DNA of 64,000 nucleotides from JACCZX01 sp963710675 (GTDB lineage Bacteria; Pseudomonadota; Gammaproteobacteria; Burkholderiales; Burkholderiaceae_F), in contig CAVQBE010000025.1 in assembly GCA_963710675.1 (NCBI GenBank), forward strand, positions 1 to 64,000, given 5' to 3'. Positions within the stretch are counted from its first letter, which is position 1. Every line of letters begins with the position of its first letter. This document shows, piece by piece, positions 52,506-62,473 of this stretch. A program made the translations under genes and the position numbers. The notes beneath the pieces are model-generated. The model ran no database searches, was not told the origin of the DNA, and was given only the letters and a program-made list of their open reading frames with translations.

Positions 52506-53627
52506 ATGTCGAACGTTGCGGTACTACGCCAATCGTGGCGCAGCTGGTGGTTGTTCTCGAGCCGCCCATCTGGCCCGATCTGGTTGCAATTTCTCTGGAC
52601 AGTCCTTTTTAATACCGCGATCGCGGCGGTGCTGACGTTGATCTTTTGGGCATTTGCAGGCCGCGCAGATCCATGGCGGACCCTTGGGTGGAATTTTGTG
52701 ATCGCCCAATCGATCGGCCTGACAATCCATTTGCTTTTCGATATTGGCGGTTACTTCATTGGCCACGAGCGAATCGTCGGCTTTTCCAGCGGCCGGCGCG
52801 TACTGTTTTTCGCCGGCATTCCTATTATTGGCTGCCTGATCGGCTACTGGATCGGACTAAGTTTGCTCGGTGTCGACGTCGCAGGCATCGTCCAAGGTGC
52901 ACCGCGAGTCGTGATCGGGTTCGTGACGGTTGCCATCGTAGTTTCGACGTTGTGGTATCGCTATCTGGGTGATAAGAACCGGCTCGCCGAGGCCGAGGCC
53001 GAGAGCGGACGGGAGCGCGCACGGGTTGTCGAGCTGCAGCGACAGGCGCTTGATGCGCAGCTGCGTTCTTTGCAGGCGCAGATTGAGCCGCACTTCTTAT
53101 TCAATACGCTGGCCAACGTCGTCAGCTTGATTGACAGCGCGCCCGACGATGCGCGGCGAATGCTCGAGCGTTTGATCGACTTGCTGCGCGGCTCGCTGGC
53201 GGCGAGTCGCAGCGAGCGCACAACGCTTGGACAGGAAGCGGCGTTGATTGCGGCCTATCTGGACATTTTGCGCATCAGAATGGGCGAAAGGCTTTCGTAC
53301 ACGATCAACGTACCGCCTGATCTGATCAACGTGCATATTCCACCGCTGACGCTGCAGCCGCTGGTCGAAAACTCGGTCAAACATGGGCTCGAGCCGAAAC
53401 TTGAAGGAGGGTCTGTGCGCCTGTCTGCGCGTTCAGATGGTGACTCGCTGCTGCTTGACGTCGAGGACGACGGTCTGGGATTCCCTTCGAATCCTGGTGT
53501 GGGCGTTGGGCTGGCCAACTTGCGACAGCGCATTGCGTCGACCTATGGGGCGCGCGGACAGCTTGTCGTCGAAGCGCTGGCGCGAGGGACACGCGCCCGA
53601 ATAACACTCCCGCTGCAATCGGTATGA
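52506..53627 (+). CDS. LytS/AlgZ-type sensor histidine kinase
   Basis: This 373-residue kinase of the His_kinase (LytS/YehU/FimS) group has about four membrane helices in residues ~25-155, a short coiled coil (RARVVELQRQALDAQLRSLQ), the phospho-acceptor His in QIEPHFLFNTLANV, and an ATPase domain with LQPLVENSVKHGLEP and VEDDGLGF, GVGLANLRQRI. It is coupled to the response-regulator gene by an ATGA overlap. The arrangement resembles AlgZ/AlgR. The ATG at 52506 (MSNVAVLRQ) is chosen over one 99 nt earlier. Confidence 0.87.
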   Translation: MSNVAVLRQSWRSWWLFSSRPSGPIWLQFLWTVLFNTAIAAVLTLIFWAFAGRADPWRTLGWNFVIAQSIGLTIHLLFDIGGYFIGHERIVGFSSGRRVLFFAGIPIIGCLIGYWIGLSLLGVDVAGIVQGAPRVVIGFVTVAIVVSTLWYRYLGDKNRLAEAEAESGRERARVVELQRQALDAQLRSLQAQIEPHFLFNTLANVVSLIDSAPDDARRMLERLIDLLRGSLAASRSERTTLGQEAALIAAYLDILRIRMGERLSYTINVPPDLINVHIPPLTLQPLVENSVKHGLEPKLEGGSVRLSARSDGDSLLLDVEDDGLGFPSNPGVGVGLANLRQRIASTYGARGQLVVEALARGTRARITLPLQSV

Positions 53628-54391
53628 AGGCGATCATTGCGGACGATGAGCCGCACTTGGCCCAGTATTTGCGGGACAAGCTCGCAAAGATGTGGCCCGA
53701 ATTGCAGATCGTGGCAATCGCGGATAGCGGCCCCGCCGCGGCCGGCGCCATTGCCGAGCATGCGCCGGACATTGCATTCCTGGATATCCGCATGCCGGGA
53801 GCGACCGGGTTGCAGGTAGCGGAAAGCCTGCCGCGCAGTACTACTGTCGTGTTCGTCACCGCGTACGACCAGTACGCAGTTGACGCATTCGAGCACGGCG
53901 CGGTCGACTACTTGCTAAAGCCGGTCACCGACGAGCGGCTCGCACGCACCATTGAAAAGCTGAAGGCCGGCGCGCCTGCTCGCGACCTCACGCCACTGCT
54001 GCAGCAGCTGACCGAACATCTGGCCGGCGCTATCAAGCCCCGGCACTTACGCTGGATCCGGGCCAGCAAGCGTTCGGCTGATGGAGACGTTACCCAGCAG
54101 ATCCCGGTCGCAGACGTGCAGTATTTTCAGGCCGACGACAAGTACACCTGCGTTTTCGCGCGCGAGGGTGCCGAGCTCACCGAGTGGTTGATCCGCGTCC
54201 CGCTATCCGAGCTTGGCGAGCAGTTGAGTCCCGATGATTTCGCACAGATCCACCGCTCGGTGATCGTGAATCTGAACGCGGTAGCCGCCACGCGCCGGGA
54301 TCTCGCCGGCAAACTGTATGTCCGCATTCGCGATACCACGCGTGAGCTGCCGGTAGCCAGGCAATACGTTCACCTGTTTCGACAGATGTAA
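53624..54391 (+). CDS. LytTR-family response regulator
   Basis: This 255-residue AlgR-like regulator has a receiver domain with DDEPHL, phospho-acceptor Asp in IAFLDIRMPG, FVTAYDQYAV and the conserved Lys in LLKPVTDE, plus a LytTR DNA-binding domain (VQYFQADDKYTCVF to QIHRSVIVNLNAV). It is presumably phosphorylated by the kinase just upstream (4-bp overlap). Repeat copy D begins 8 nt after the stop. Confidence 0.9.
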   Translation: MKAIIADDEPHLAQYLRDKLAKMWPELQIVAIADSGPAAAGAIAEHAPDIAFLDIRMPGATGLQVAESLPRSTTVVFVTAYDQYAVDAFEHGAVDYLLKPVTDERLARTIEKLKAGAPARDLTPLLQQLTEHLAGAIKPRHLRWIRASKRSADGDVTQQIPVADVQYFQADDKYTCVFAREGAELTEWLIRVPLSELGEQLSPDDFAQIHRSVIVNLNAVAATRRDLAGKLYVRIRDTTRELPVARQYVHLFRQM

Positions 54392-54399
54392 GTCTAGCG

Positions 54400-54498
54400 T
54401 CCTCGTGTACGCGACGGCTGACGCGGTCGCACGTGCACTCGCGCGATTAGTTTGGCGCGCTCCCTCCGGAGCGGCCGCGCGTGCGCGCGCAGTACAAC
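54400..54498 (+). repeat. Stop-proximal hairpin repeat, copy D
   Basis: About 99 bp starting TCCTCGTGTACGCG, 8 nt after the LytTR regulator stop and in its orientation, filling the gap before fmt. Hairpin 1 is GCGAC/GTCGC with a larger loop. The linker is CGATTAGTTTGGCGCG (one change), and hairpin 2 is CGCTCC-CTCC-GGAGCG. The right end CAGTACAA matches copy A. Confidence 0.9.
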
Positions 54499-54563
54499 CA
54501 CAGGGGAAGCGTCGCTTCGACGCCGAGCCCGGGCGGGCTCGCGCCACCTTTCTACAATCGGGC

Positions 54564-55562
54564 ATGCGCATTGTCTTTGCCGGCACTCCGGACTTTGCGG
54601 CGGCCGCCTTGGACGCCATTGTCAGCGCTTCGCCTGCTGCGGGTTGGACGGTGCCGCTGGTATTGACGCAGCCCGATCGACCGGCCGGTCGTGGCATGAA
54701 GATGCAGTCCAGCGCTGTCAAACAGCGCGCTCTTGCGCATGGTCTTGAAGTCGATACTCCCTTGTCATTGCGTAAAGGCGACTCGGCCGTCACGGTGCAG
54801 GCACGACTGAAATCCGTTGCGCCCGATGTGCTCGTAGTGGCCGCCTACGGCCTGATCTTGCCGCCGGAAGTGCTTGCGATTCCACGCGGTTTGCGCGAGG
54901 GATGGCACCCAAAGTTAACCGCGTTAAATATTCATGCTTCGCTGTTGCCGCGTTGGCGTGGAGCCGCGCCGGTTGCACGCGCAATCGAGGCAGGCGACCC
55001 CGAAACCGGCATCACCCTGATGCAGATGGACGCGGGTCTCGACACCGGGCCGATGCTTGGCGCTGAAAAAGTGTCGATCGCGCCCGATGACACCACTGCG
55101 ACTCTAACGGCCAAGCTGGCGAATCTCGGCGCTCGCATGATCGTTGAAGCGCTTCGTCGTGTTGACTCGCTGGTTGCAGTTGCGCAGCCCGAAGGCGCAA
55201 CGTACGCAATGAAGCTGTCGAAGTCCGAAGCGTGGCTCGATTGGTCGCAGTCGGCGATCCATCTTGAACGCAAGGTACGGGCATTCGATCCATTTCCGGT
55301 GGCGTCGAGCCTCTTCGATGGTTCAACGATTCGCATCTGGCGCGCGCACGTAGGCACGAGCGCGTCTGAGGCCGCCGCTCCCGGGCGTATCACCTCTGCC
55401 GATGCTGCGGGAGTTCGCGTCGCGTGTGGGTCCGGCGAATTGGTAATAACTGAGCTGCAGCGTGCCAATGGCAAACGCGTCGCGGCGCGCGAATTCGTCA
55501 GCGGTTGCGGGATCAAGGCAGGTGATCGCTTCGTTGGACCTGATACGCCAGTACTGGGGTGA
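54564..55562 (+). CDS. fmt: Methionyl-tRNA formyltransferase
   Basis: This 332-residue enzyme formylates initiator Met-tRNA. The N-terminal catalytic domain has MRIVFAGTPDFAA, VLTQPDRPAGRG, NIHASLLPRWRGAAPVARAI and the DTGPML loop. The C-terminal OB-like domain (PGRITSADAAGVRVACGSG) binds tRNA. Between ILPPEVLAIPRG and NIHASLLP there are about ten extra residues (LREGWHPKLTA) compared with E. coli Fmt. The start at 54564 is clear; an upstream extension is read-through of repeat D. Its stop overlaps the rsmB start (GTGA). Confidence 0.94.
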   Translation: MRIVFAGTPDFAAAALDAIVSASPAAGWTVPLVLTQPDRPAGRGMKMQSSAVKQRALAHGLEVDTPLSLRKGDSAVTVQARLKSVAPDVLVVAAYGLILPPEVLAIPRGLREGWHPKLTALNIHASLLPRWRGAAPVARAIEAGDPETGITLMQMDAGLDTGPMLGAEKVSIAPDDTTATLTAKLANLGARMIVEALRRVDSLVAVAQPEGATYAMKLSKSEAWLDWSQSAIHLERKVRAFDPFPVASSLFDGSTIRIWRAHVGTSASEAAAPGRITSADAAGVRVACGSGELVITELQRANGKRVAAREFVSGCGIKAGDRFVGPDTPVLG

Positions 55563-56893
55563 GCACTGTCGCGTCACCAGCGCTAGCCGAGGTGCTTCGA
55601 TATGCCGCCGTTGCCTGGCAATCCTTTCGCGCAGGACGCTCGCTTGATCGCGCACTGACCACTTCGATCGCCGATCGCCCCGAGCTCAGGCCAGCGGTAC
55701 AGGACGCGCTCTACACAGCAGTCCGCCATTTGGCCGCTGCGGAGCGAATCCTGACCCGTCTGGCGGCGCGCTCTCCGGCGCCCGATGTGGCGGCGTTACT
55801 GACGGTCGCGCTCGCCCAGTTGCAGCGTCAATCGCATGAACCTCATACCGTTGTTGACCAGGCGGTGCGTGCTTCACAACAGCTGGGACATACGTCGGCC
55901 GCATCGGGCTTCGTCAATGCCGTTCTGCGCAATTTCCTGCGCCAGCGTCAGACGTTGTTGGCCGAATTGCAGAACGATTTGAGCGTGCGATACAACCTGC
56001 CCGCATGGTGGATCGAACGTTTGCGAAGCGAATTTCCGGACGACTGGACGCTGATCGCTGACACGCAGCAACAGATGCCTCCGCTCGTGCTGCGTGTCAA
56101 CGCCATGCAAATTGGAGTGGATGATTACATCGCGCAACTGACAAAACTGGGGATCGAGTCGACGCGAACAGGTAAGTATGCGGTCTGGTTGCACCGACCA
56201 CGGCCGGTGACCGAGATTCCCGGCTTTATGGAGGGTGACGTTTCGGTGCAGGATGCCGGGGCGCAACTGGCGGCAGAGTGGCTCGACGCGAAGCCTGGCA
56301 TGCGAGTGCTTGATGCCTGCGCCGCGCCAGGTGGGAAGACGATGCATCTGGCCGAACTCGGCGTGGCAGACTTGTCCGCTGTTGAGGCCGATGCTGTACG
56401 CGCCGAGCGCATTACAGAGAATCTTCGGCGCGCCAGCCTCAGCGCCCGCGTGATTGTCGGCGACGCCGCCCGTCCGGACACCTGGATCACGGCTAGCGGC
56501 GGTAAGTCATTCGACCGAATACTCCTCGATGCACCGTGCACGGCTTCGGGAATTGTGCGGCGCCATCCCGACATTCCCTGGTTAAGGCGTCCGGCTGATG
56601 TTGCGCAATTGACAAACGTTCAACGCGAATTGCTCGACGCTTTATGGCCGCTGTTGAAGGTGGGTGGTAGGCTGCTTTACGTCGTTTGCTCGCTGTTTCC
56701 GGAGGAAGGGCGCGAGCAGATCGCTCGCTTCGGCGAGCGGGAACCCGACGCGCGCCGAGTTGATTTGCCGGCGTCGCAGTTGCTGCTGCCGGTATCGGCC
56801 GCTGAGCCGGGTGCCGTACCCGCGTGGCAGGGTTCGAGTCTGCCGACGCTGCATGACGGCTTTTTCTACGCGTTGCTTGAGAAGACCGGATGA
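55559..56893 (+). CDS. rsmB: 16S rRNA m5C967 methyltransferase RsmB
   Basis: This 444-residue protein has an N-terminal NusB-like domain (PDVAALLTVALAQLQRQSHEP) and a C-terminal SAM methyltransferase domain: motif I VLDACAAPGGKTMHLAEL, catalytic PC motif LLDAPCTASGIVRRHPDIPW, and VVCSLFPEEG with the second Cys. The GTG start overlaps the fmt stop, and its own stop overlaps the next ATG (ATGA). This is the standard fmt-rsmB arrangement. Confidence 0.93.
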   Translation: MSTVASPALAEVLRYAAVAWQSFRAGRSLDRALTTSIADRPELRPAVQDALYTAVRHLAAAERILTRLAARSPAPDVAALLTVALAQLQRQSHEPHTVVDQAVRASQQLGHTSAASGFVNAVLRNFLRQRQTLLAELQNDLSVRYNLPAWWIERLRSEFPDDWTLIADTQQQMPPLVLRVNAMQIGVDDYIAQLTKLGIESTRTGKYAVWLHRPRPVTEIPGFMEGDVSVQDAGAQLAAEWLDAKPGMRVLDACAAPGGKTMHLAELGVADLSAVEADAVRAERITENLRRASLSARVIVGDAARPDTWITASGGKSFDRILLDAPCTASGIVRRHPDIPWLRRPADVAQLTNVQRELLDALWPLLKVGGRLLYVVCSLFPEEGREQIARFGEREPDARRVDLPASQLLLPVSAAEPGAVPAWQGSSLPTLHDGFFYALLEKTG

Positions 56894-57511
56894 AACCGCA
56901 TCATCACGCCAAAGCTTGCTGCGGCACTTCTGGCTTGGCCGCTATGGCTAGCTATCGGCGCGTTATTTTTCGCGCCGTCGCGCGCTTTGGCCGACGAGCG
57001 TATCGGCGTGATGGCCGCTGCGCTGGAACCGTCACGCGATGCGCAAAACACCGGCGCCGATGCGCTGCTACTGAACGCGACCTTTGAGTTCGAGATGCCA
57101 CAGGCACTCGAAGAGGCCGTTCAAAAAGGGATCGCGCTCTATTTCAATATAGAGTTCGAGTTGTTCCGCAAGCGGTGGTACTGGTTCGATCGGAGAGTCG
57201 CCTCAGGCACGTTGACGTATCGCCTGTCGTACAGTCCGCTGACCCGGCAATATCGACTCGCGCGTGGCGGTTTGTCGCAGTCGTTCGAATCGCTCGACGA
57301 GGCGTTGGCGCTGCTGAAAAGTGTTCGAAATTGGAAAGTGGCCGACAAAGGCATGCTGAGTCCGCGCGAGGAATACGACGCGCAGGTGCGAATGAGGCTC
57401 GATGTCAATCAGCTACCGAAACCGTTCCAAGTGAATGCGATCACCAGTCGCGAGTGGACGCTGGCGTCCGATTGGCGCGAAGTCCCCGTGACGGCCGAGC
57501 TTACCCGCTGA
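56890..57511 (+). CDS. DUF4390 exported protein, frameshifted in the signal peptide
   Basis: The mature part (LNATFEFEMPQALEEAVQKG, FELFRKRWYWFDRRVASGT, YSPLTRQYRLARGG) is the DUF4390 domain found between rsmB and ntrY in betaproteobacteria. An in-frame start does not exist; the ATG at 56890 (ATGA overlap with rsmB) reads through if one C near 56896 is removed, giving MKRIITPKLAAALLAWPLWLA, a normal signal peptide. Function is unknown. Confidence 0.82.
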
Positions 57512-57518
57512 CAAGTCG

Positions 57519-59905
57519 ATGAAATACGTAGCGAGCAGCCGGCTGGCGCACATGATGCCGCGCGCACTTCGCTACGGCCTGCTCGCCGCTCTGGCGGTGG
57601 GGGGTGTGCTGCTGTTTCTGCTGGCATCTGCCAGCGGCAACACCGCATTCTTCGAGCGCAACTATCCGTTGCTTCTCGGCATCAATGGCGTGATTGCGGC
57701 GCTGCTGTTCGTACTGGTGCTGGCGCTGATTCGCCGTCTCGTACTGCGATTGCGCGCAAAGCAGTTCGGCGCGCGAATGATGATGCGGTTCACGGTCGCG
57801 TTCGCGCTGATGGGTGTGCTGCCCGGCGTTCTGATCTACGTTGTTTCCACCCAGTTTCTGTCACGATCGATCGAGTCGTGGTTTGACGTGCGCGTAGATC
57901 GCGCGCTGGATTCGGGCCTGACACTCGGCCGCGCTGCGCTCGACAATCTGAAGGACGACGTCAGCAACAAGGCGCGCAGCTGGGCCCTCGAGCTGTCCGA
58001 CATTCCCGAATCGGCGCAGCTCTCGCAGCTGAATCGGCTGCGCGAGCAGGGCGGCGTACAAGACGCCTTATTGGTTGGCGGTCATGGACAGTTGATCGGA
58101 GCCAGCGGTTCAGGACTGGCCGAACTGGTTCCCGAGGTTCCGACCAACAACGAGCTGCGTCAGGCGCGCGCGCGGCTAATTTTTGCGACGATCGAAGGAG
58201 AGGCGGGTGCACTCGAGCCGCGCTATGGGTTACGCGCACGTGTAATCGTTCCTATTCCAGCACCCGCTGCGCTCGTCAGCGCCGACCTTTCTTCCGAAAA
58301 ACTAGGGAAGCGCGACGACGCAAAGACTGGATCAGGTTTTGCGAGCATCGTGCCGCCCACCGAAACCCGTTTCTTACAGCTGATCCAGCCGGTTCCGACG
58401 TCGATTGCCGCCAATGCGGAGGCGTTGCAGAACGGATATCGCGAATATCAGGAACTTTCCCTCGCGCGTCAGGGCCTGCAGACGATTTATGGGTTGACGC
58501 TGACGTTAACGTTGTTGTTGTCGATCTTCGCTGCCATCGCATCGAGTGTGCTGCTCGCCAGCTCGATGACAGCACCGCTACTGCAAGTGGCTGAGGGTAC
58601 GAAGGCAGTTGCCGAAGGCAACTATCGACAAGTGCAGGAGTTTCCTGGTAACGATGAGTTGAACCTGCTGACGCAGTCATTTAACGCGATGACGCGGCAG
58701 TTGACTGAAGCGCGCGATCAGGTCGAGACCAAGCAGCGTGAAGTCGAAAACGCCAAGGCCTATTTGGAGCGTGTGCTGGCAAATCTGTCTGCGGGCGTTG
58801 TCGTACTGAACAAGGACTTCGACCTGGTCACCGCCAATCACGGGGCCTCGCGCATTCTTGGTTATCCGTTGATGCAGCAGGCCGACCGGCCGCTAAGCGA
58901 TATCGATCCCGCCCTATCGGCAGCGCTGGCGACTGCGTTCGCCGACCATGCGCTAACGGCGTCGCCCAAGGATTCGTGGCAGCAGCAGGTCGAAGTCAAG
59001 CGTGCGTTGGCGCCGTCCGCGCTGGAGCAGAACAAAGGCATGAAGCCGGTCGCCGGCGAGCCGTTGATGTTGCTCGCGCGCGGGTCGCGTTTGCCGCTCG
59101 ATGACGGCCTCGGCTATGTCGTGGTATTCGATGACATCACTCAAGTGATTTCCGCCCAACGCGCGCTTGCGTGGGGAGAAGTTGCGCGCCGTTTGGCGCA
59201 TGAAATAAAGAATCCTCTGACACCGATTCAACTCGCGGCAGAGCGCTTGCAAATGAAGTTGATCGATAAGCTGGCGTTACAGGATGCGGACGTACTGAAG
59301 CGCGGCACGTCCATCATCGTCAACCAGGTCAGCGGCAATGAAGCGGATGGTCGACGATTTTCGCGACTACGCGCGCGTGCCGCCGGCGCGGCTTTCTCCG
59401 CTCGCTTTGAATACGCTGGTCGAGGAAGTTGCGGCGCTTTACGGTGCAGAGGCGGGAAGCGGCGCTATTCAGCTCTCGCTGCGCCCTGGGTTACCGCTGA
59501 TCGAAGGGGATGCAACGCAACTGCGCCAGGTGATTCACAACTTGCTGGTCAATGCGCAGGACGCATTGGCCGGCCGGGCCGATGCGCGCATTTTCGTGCG
59601 AACCGAACTGGTCGAAATCGAAGAGGCGAATACAAAGGCACGCGCCGTGCGCTTGAATGTTGAAGACAATGGGCCGGGATTTCCGGCAAATATACTTCGC
59701 CGTGCATTCGAGCCTTATGTGACGAGCAAATCGAGCGGTACCGGCCTTGGTCTTGCGATGGTGAAAAAGATCGTCGACGAGCATGGTGCGCGGATCGAAG
59801 TCATCAACCGCAGCGGCACGGGGCACGAGCGGTGGCGCAATCGTCACAATCATCTTCCGTCGGCTCGCAGAAGTCAGCGCGGCGCCGGCGCTTTTCGCGG
59901 CGTAA
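57519..59905 (+). CDS. ntrY: NtrY-type sensor histidine kinase, frameshifted
   Basis: This nitrogen/redox-responsive membrane kinase has two N-terminal helix pairs, a large extracytoplasmic loop (~120-310), a HAMP domain (TAPLLQVAEGTKAVAEGNYRQ), a PAS domain (LERVLANLSAGVVVLNKDFD), and phospho-acceptor His in ARRLAHEIKNPLTPIQLAAERL. The ATPase domain (HNLLVNAQDAL, VEDNGPGFP, GTGLGLAMVKKIV) is in another frame: breaks occur at about 59335 and 59825. Repair gives GGAIVTIIFRRLAEVSAA and a TAA at 59905. It is followed by ntrX. Confidence 0.92.
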
Positions 59906-60011
59906 ATTTCAGACGTGCTTCGTGACGTCATGCGCGCTGGGCGCGTTTCGCTTCGCGTCGCGTGCGGCGTAAGCTTGCGTACTTCAATTGCAGAAAGCTT
60001 GTTGATCGGTC

Positions 60012-60803
60012 ATGGCTAACATCCTCGTCGTCGACGACGAAATCGGAATTCGCGAGCTGCTGTCGGAAATTCTGGCTGACGAAGGCCATGCGGTTCTGAC
60101 GGCAGAAAATGCAGCAGCGGCACGTTCGGCGCGCGGCCGCGAAGAGCTTGATCTGGTTCTGCTCGACATCTGGATGCCCGACACCGACGGCGTCACGCTG
60201 TTGAAGGAGTGGGCGTCGACCGGTCAGCTGACGATGCCCGTCATCATGATGTCAGGTCACGCAACGATCGATACTGCGGTCGAAGCCACGCGCTTTGGTG
60301 CGCTCGAGTTTCTGGAGAAGCCGATTGCGATGGCGCGTTTGCTGACTGCCGTGCGCTCCGGTCTGGAGCGCGGGCGAGTGATGCGCAATCTCCGAATGGC
60401 GGTCCCTGCATCGCTGACTTCCGTCGCACCGCGCCCGCTGCTGCGGCCATTGCCGAAGCAGACAATGCGGCGGCCAAGCACGCAGAGATTGCTCAGCCGA
60501 CCGAGCACAACGGCGTCGCGCTGGATCAGCCATTGCGCGATGCGCGCGATCAGTTCGAGCGCGTGTACTTCGAATATCACCTGGCGCGCGAGAATTACAG
60601 CATGACGCGCGTCGCGGATCGGGCCGGGCTCGAGCGCACGCATCTGTATCGCAAGTTGAAGCAGCTGGGTATCGAGCTGTCGCGTGGCTCACGACGAAAC
60701 GATCGCGCGCCCGGACGAGGTGCCCAGCGCGCACGAGATGCCGGCTGCGCGCAGCGAGCCTCCGGTCTATTCTCAACGCAGCACCCACGAGTACGACGAC
60801 TAA
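60012..60803 (+). CDS. ntrX: NtrX-like response regulator lacking the AAA+ domain, frameshifted
   Basis: The receiver domain is complete (ILVVDDEIGIRE; phospho-acceptor Asp in LVLLDIWMPDTDG; MSGHATIDTAVEATRFGALEFLEKP). After a short Ala/Pro-rich linker comes a Fis-type helix-turn-helix (FEYHLARENYSMTRVADRAGLERTHLYRKLKQLG). Only about 150 nt separate the two, so the roughly 240-residue sigma-54-interacting ATPase of canonical NtrX is absent. Frame breaks occur near 60410 and 60680; repair ends at TAA 60801-60803. A regulator of this form could not open sigma-54 promoters itself. Confidence 0.85.
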
Positions 60804-60833
60804 AAGAACGGCGCCTGCTCGCCCCGCGGTTTC

Positions 60834-62256
60834 ATGAAGATCATCATCGTCGGCGCCGGCAGGGTCGGCACTTCGGTCGCCGAAGCGTTGGTCTCCGAAG
60901 CCAACGACATCACGGTGATCGACATCGACGGTGCACGCGTTGCGGATCTGCAGAACCGCTTTGATCTGCGCGGCCTGGTCGGCAACGCAGCGCTGCCGTC
61001 GATATTGCAGGCAGGCGGCGCCGGCCGATGCTGACATGCTGATCGCGGTCACTGCGTCCGACGAGACAAATCTGGTGGCGTGCAAGATCGCCGCCGACCT
61101 GTTACAACATTCCGACGCGTATCGCTCGCGTACGCAACACCGAGCTGCAGCAGCATCCGAACCTGATCGGTGAAGGCGGCTTTCGCGCTACGCAGGTGAT
61201 TTTCCCCGAGCAAACCGTCACTGACTATTTGTTGAAGCTGGTCGATTTTCCGGAAGCCTTGCAGGTGCTCGAGTTCGCCGATGGACGCGCCAGCATGATG
61301 GCCGTGCAGGGCGTTCGCCGGCGGCCCGCTGGTGTCGCAGCCGATCAAGGAGCTGCGGCGTCACATCCCGAAGGTCGATACGCGCATCGTCGCGCTGTTT
61401 CGCGACGATGCCAGCGTGCGAGTCGACGGCGACACGATGATTCTGCCGGGCGACGAGGTATTTTTCCTGGCTGCGACGCGCGACGTGCGCGCAGTGATGA
61501 ACGAGCTGCGGCGTATGGACAAGCCCGTGCGAACCGTGATGATTGCGGGCGGCGGCAACATCGGCCTGCGTTTTGCGCGCGCGCTTTCGACCGGCGAAGG
61601 GCTCGACGTCGCTCAGCGTTGCAGCGTCAAGATTATCGAGACCAACAAGCGGCGCGCCGAGGTTCTGGCGCAGCAGACTCCGCCCGACGTGCTGGTGCTG
61701 CTCGGCGACAGCACCGACGAGGATCTACTGACTGCAGGAAGGCGTATGCCGATGTAGATCTGTTCGTTGCGCTGACTAACGACGACGAAAACAACATCAT
61801 GAGCTCGCTGCTGGCCAAGCGGCTCGGCGCGCGCCGGGTGATCTCGCTAATCAATCGCAAGAGCTTACGGTGACCTGATGCAGGGCGGCCAGATCGATAT
61901 CGCAATTTCGCCCTCTTACGTCACGATGTCCGGCTCTGCTGCGTTTTGCCCGACGCGGTGACGTGGTGGTGGCGCACACGTTGCGTCGGGCCGCCGCCGA
62001 AGCGCTAGAGTTGATCGTGCACGGCGACGCCCGCAGCTCGCGAGTGATCGGCAAGACGATCGAGCAGGTCGAGATGCCACGCGGCGCGACGATCGGTGCG
62101 ATCGTGCGCGGCCATGGCGACCAGGCGCAGGTGTTAATGGCGCACCATGATGTGGCGATTCAGCCTGAAGACCACCTGATCATCTTCGTCGAGAACAAAA
62201 GGGTGATTTCGCGCGTGGAGAAGATGTTTACCGTTGGCTTGGGGTTTTTTAGTTAG
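60834..62256 (+). CDS. trkA: Trk potassium uptake regulator TrkA, heavily frameshifted
   Basis: This NAD(H)-binding peripheral subunit gates Trk K+ channels. It has two RCK-N Rossmann domains (MKIIIVGAGRVGTSVAEALV with IDIDGARV; and VMIAGGGNIGLRFARAL with IIETNKRRAE) and two RCK-C domains (VDTRIVALFRDDASVRVDGD; ALELIVHGDARSSRVIGKTI). At least five frame breaks (about 61018, 61105, 61310, 61740, 61870-61935) must be repaired. The encoded segments remain conserved, arguing for sequence errors rather than decay. No trkH follows within the window. Confidence 0.9.
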
Positions 62257-62473
62257 GTTGCGGCACTCGGCTTGTTGCACTGCGGCGGACAACTCCTTGG
62301 GACTTACGCGAAGTTCGTCACAGCGGGCAGCGCTTTCAATAGAATGCGCGCCTGCGGCATTTGTTCTTGCGACTCTTGCAGTTGCCGCTTGCCAGGAAAC
62401 CAGTGGCGCCTTGACTACCGGCCTCGGAGTCGCACGAGTTTCACAACGATAGTTGCATTACCTAGGAGACCTC
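62257..62473. other. Intergenic region between trkA and dctP
   Basis: This 217-bp stretch shows no supported gene. TAGGAGA lies upstream of the dctP ATG. Overlapping ORFs in two frames lack coding character. A promoter for the TRAP operon is expected here, but no convincing -35/-10 pair was found. Confidence 0.4.

Noticed and set aside
39463..54498. The four repeats as integron attC sites (each follows a stop and contains GTTAGGC or, in copy D, GTTTGGC, matching GTTRRRY or nearly so)
   Set aside because: The paired RYYYAAC site is missing at the left end, the core lies in the middle rather than at the right end, the flanking genes are housekeeping genes in mixed orientation, and no integrase is present.
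39463..54498. The repeats as coding sequence (an open frame reading RLVRRAP-GAAARARAVQ occurs in several copies)
   Set aside because: There is no start or ribosome binding site. The open frame is expected from GC-rich, stop-poor sequence, and the changes between copies preserve hairpins rather than codons.
60834..62256. trkA as a decayed pseudogene
   Set aside because: All RCK domains remain conserved between breaks, and neighbouring essential-type genes carry the same single-base breaks, so sequence error is the simpler explanation.
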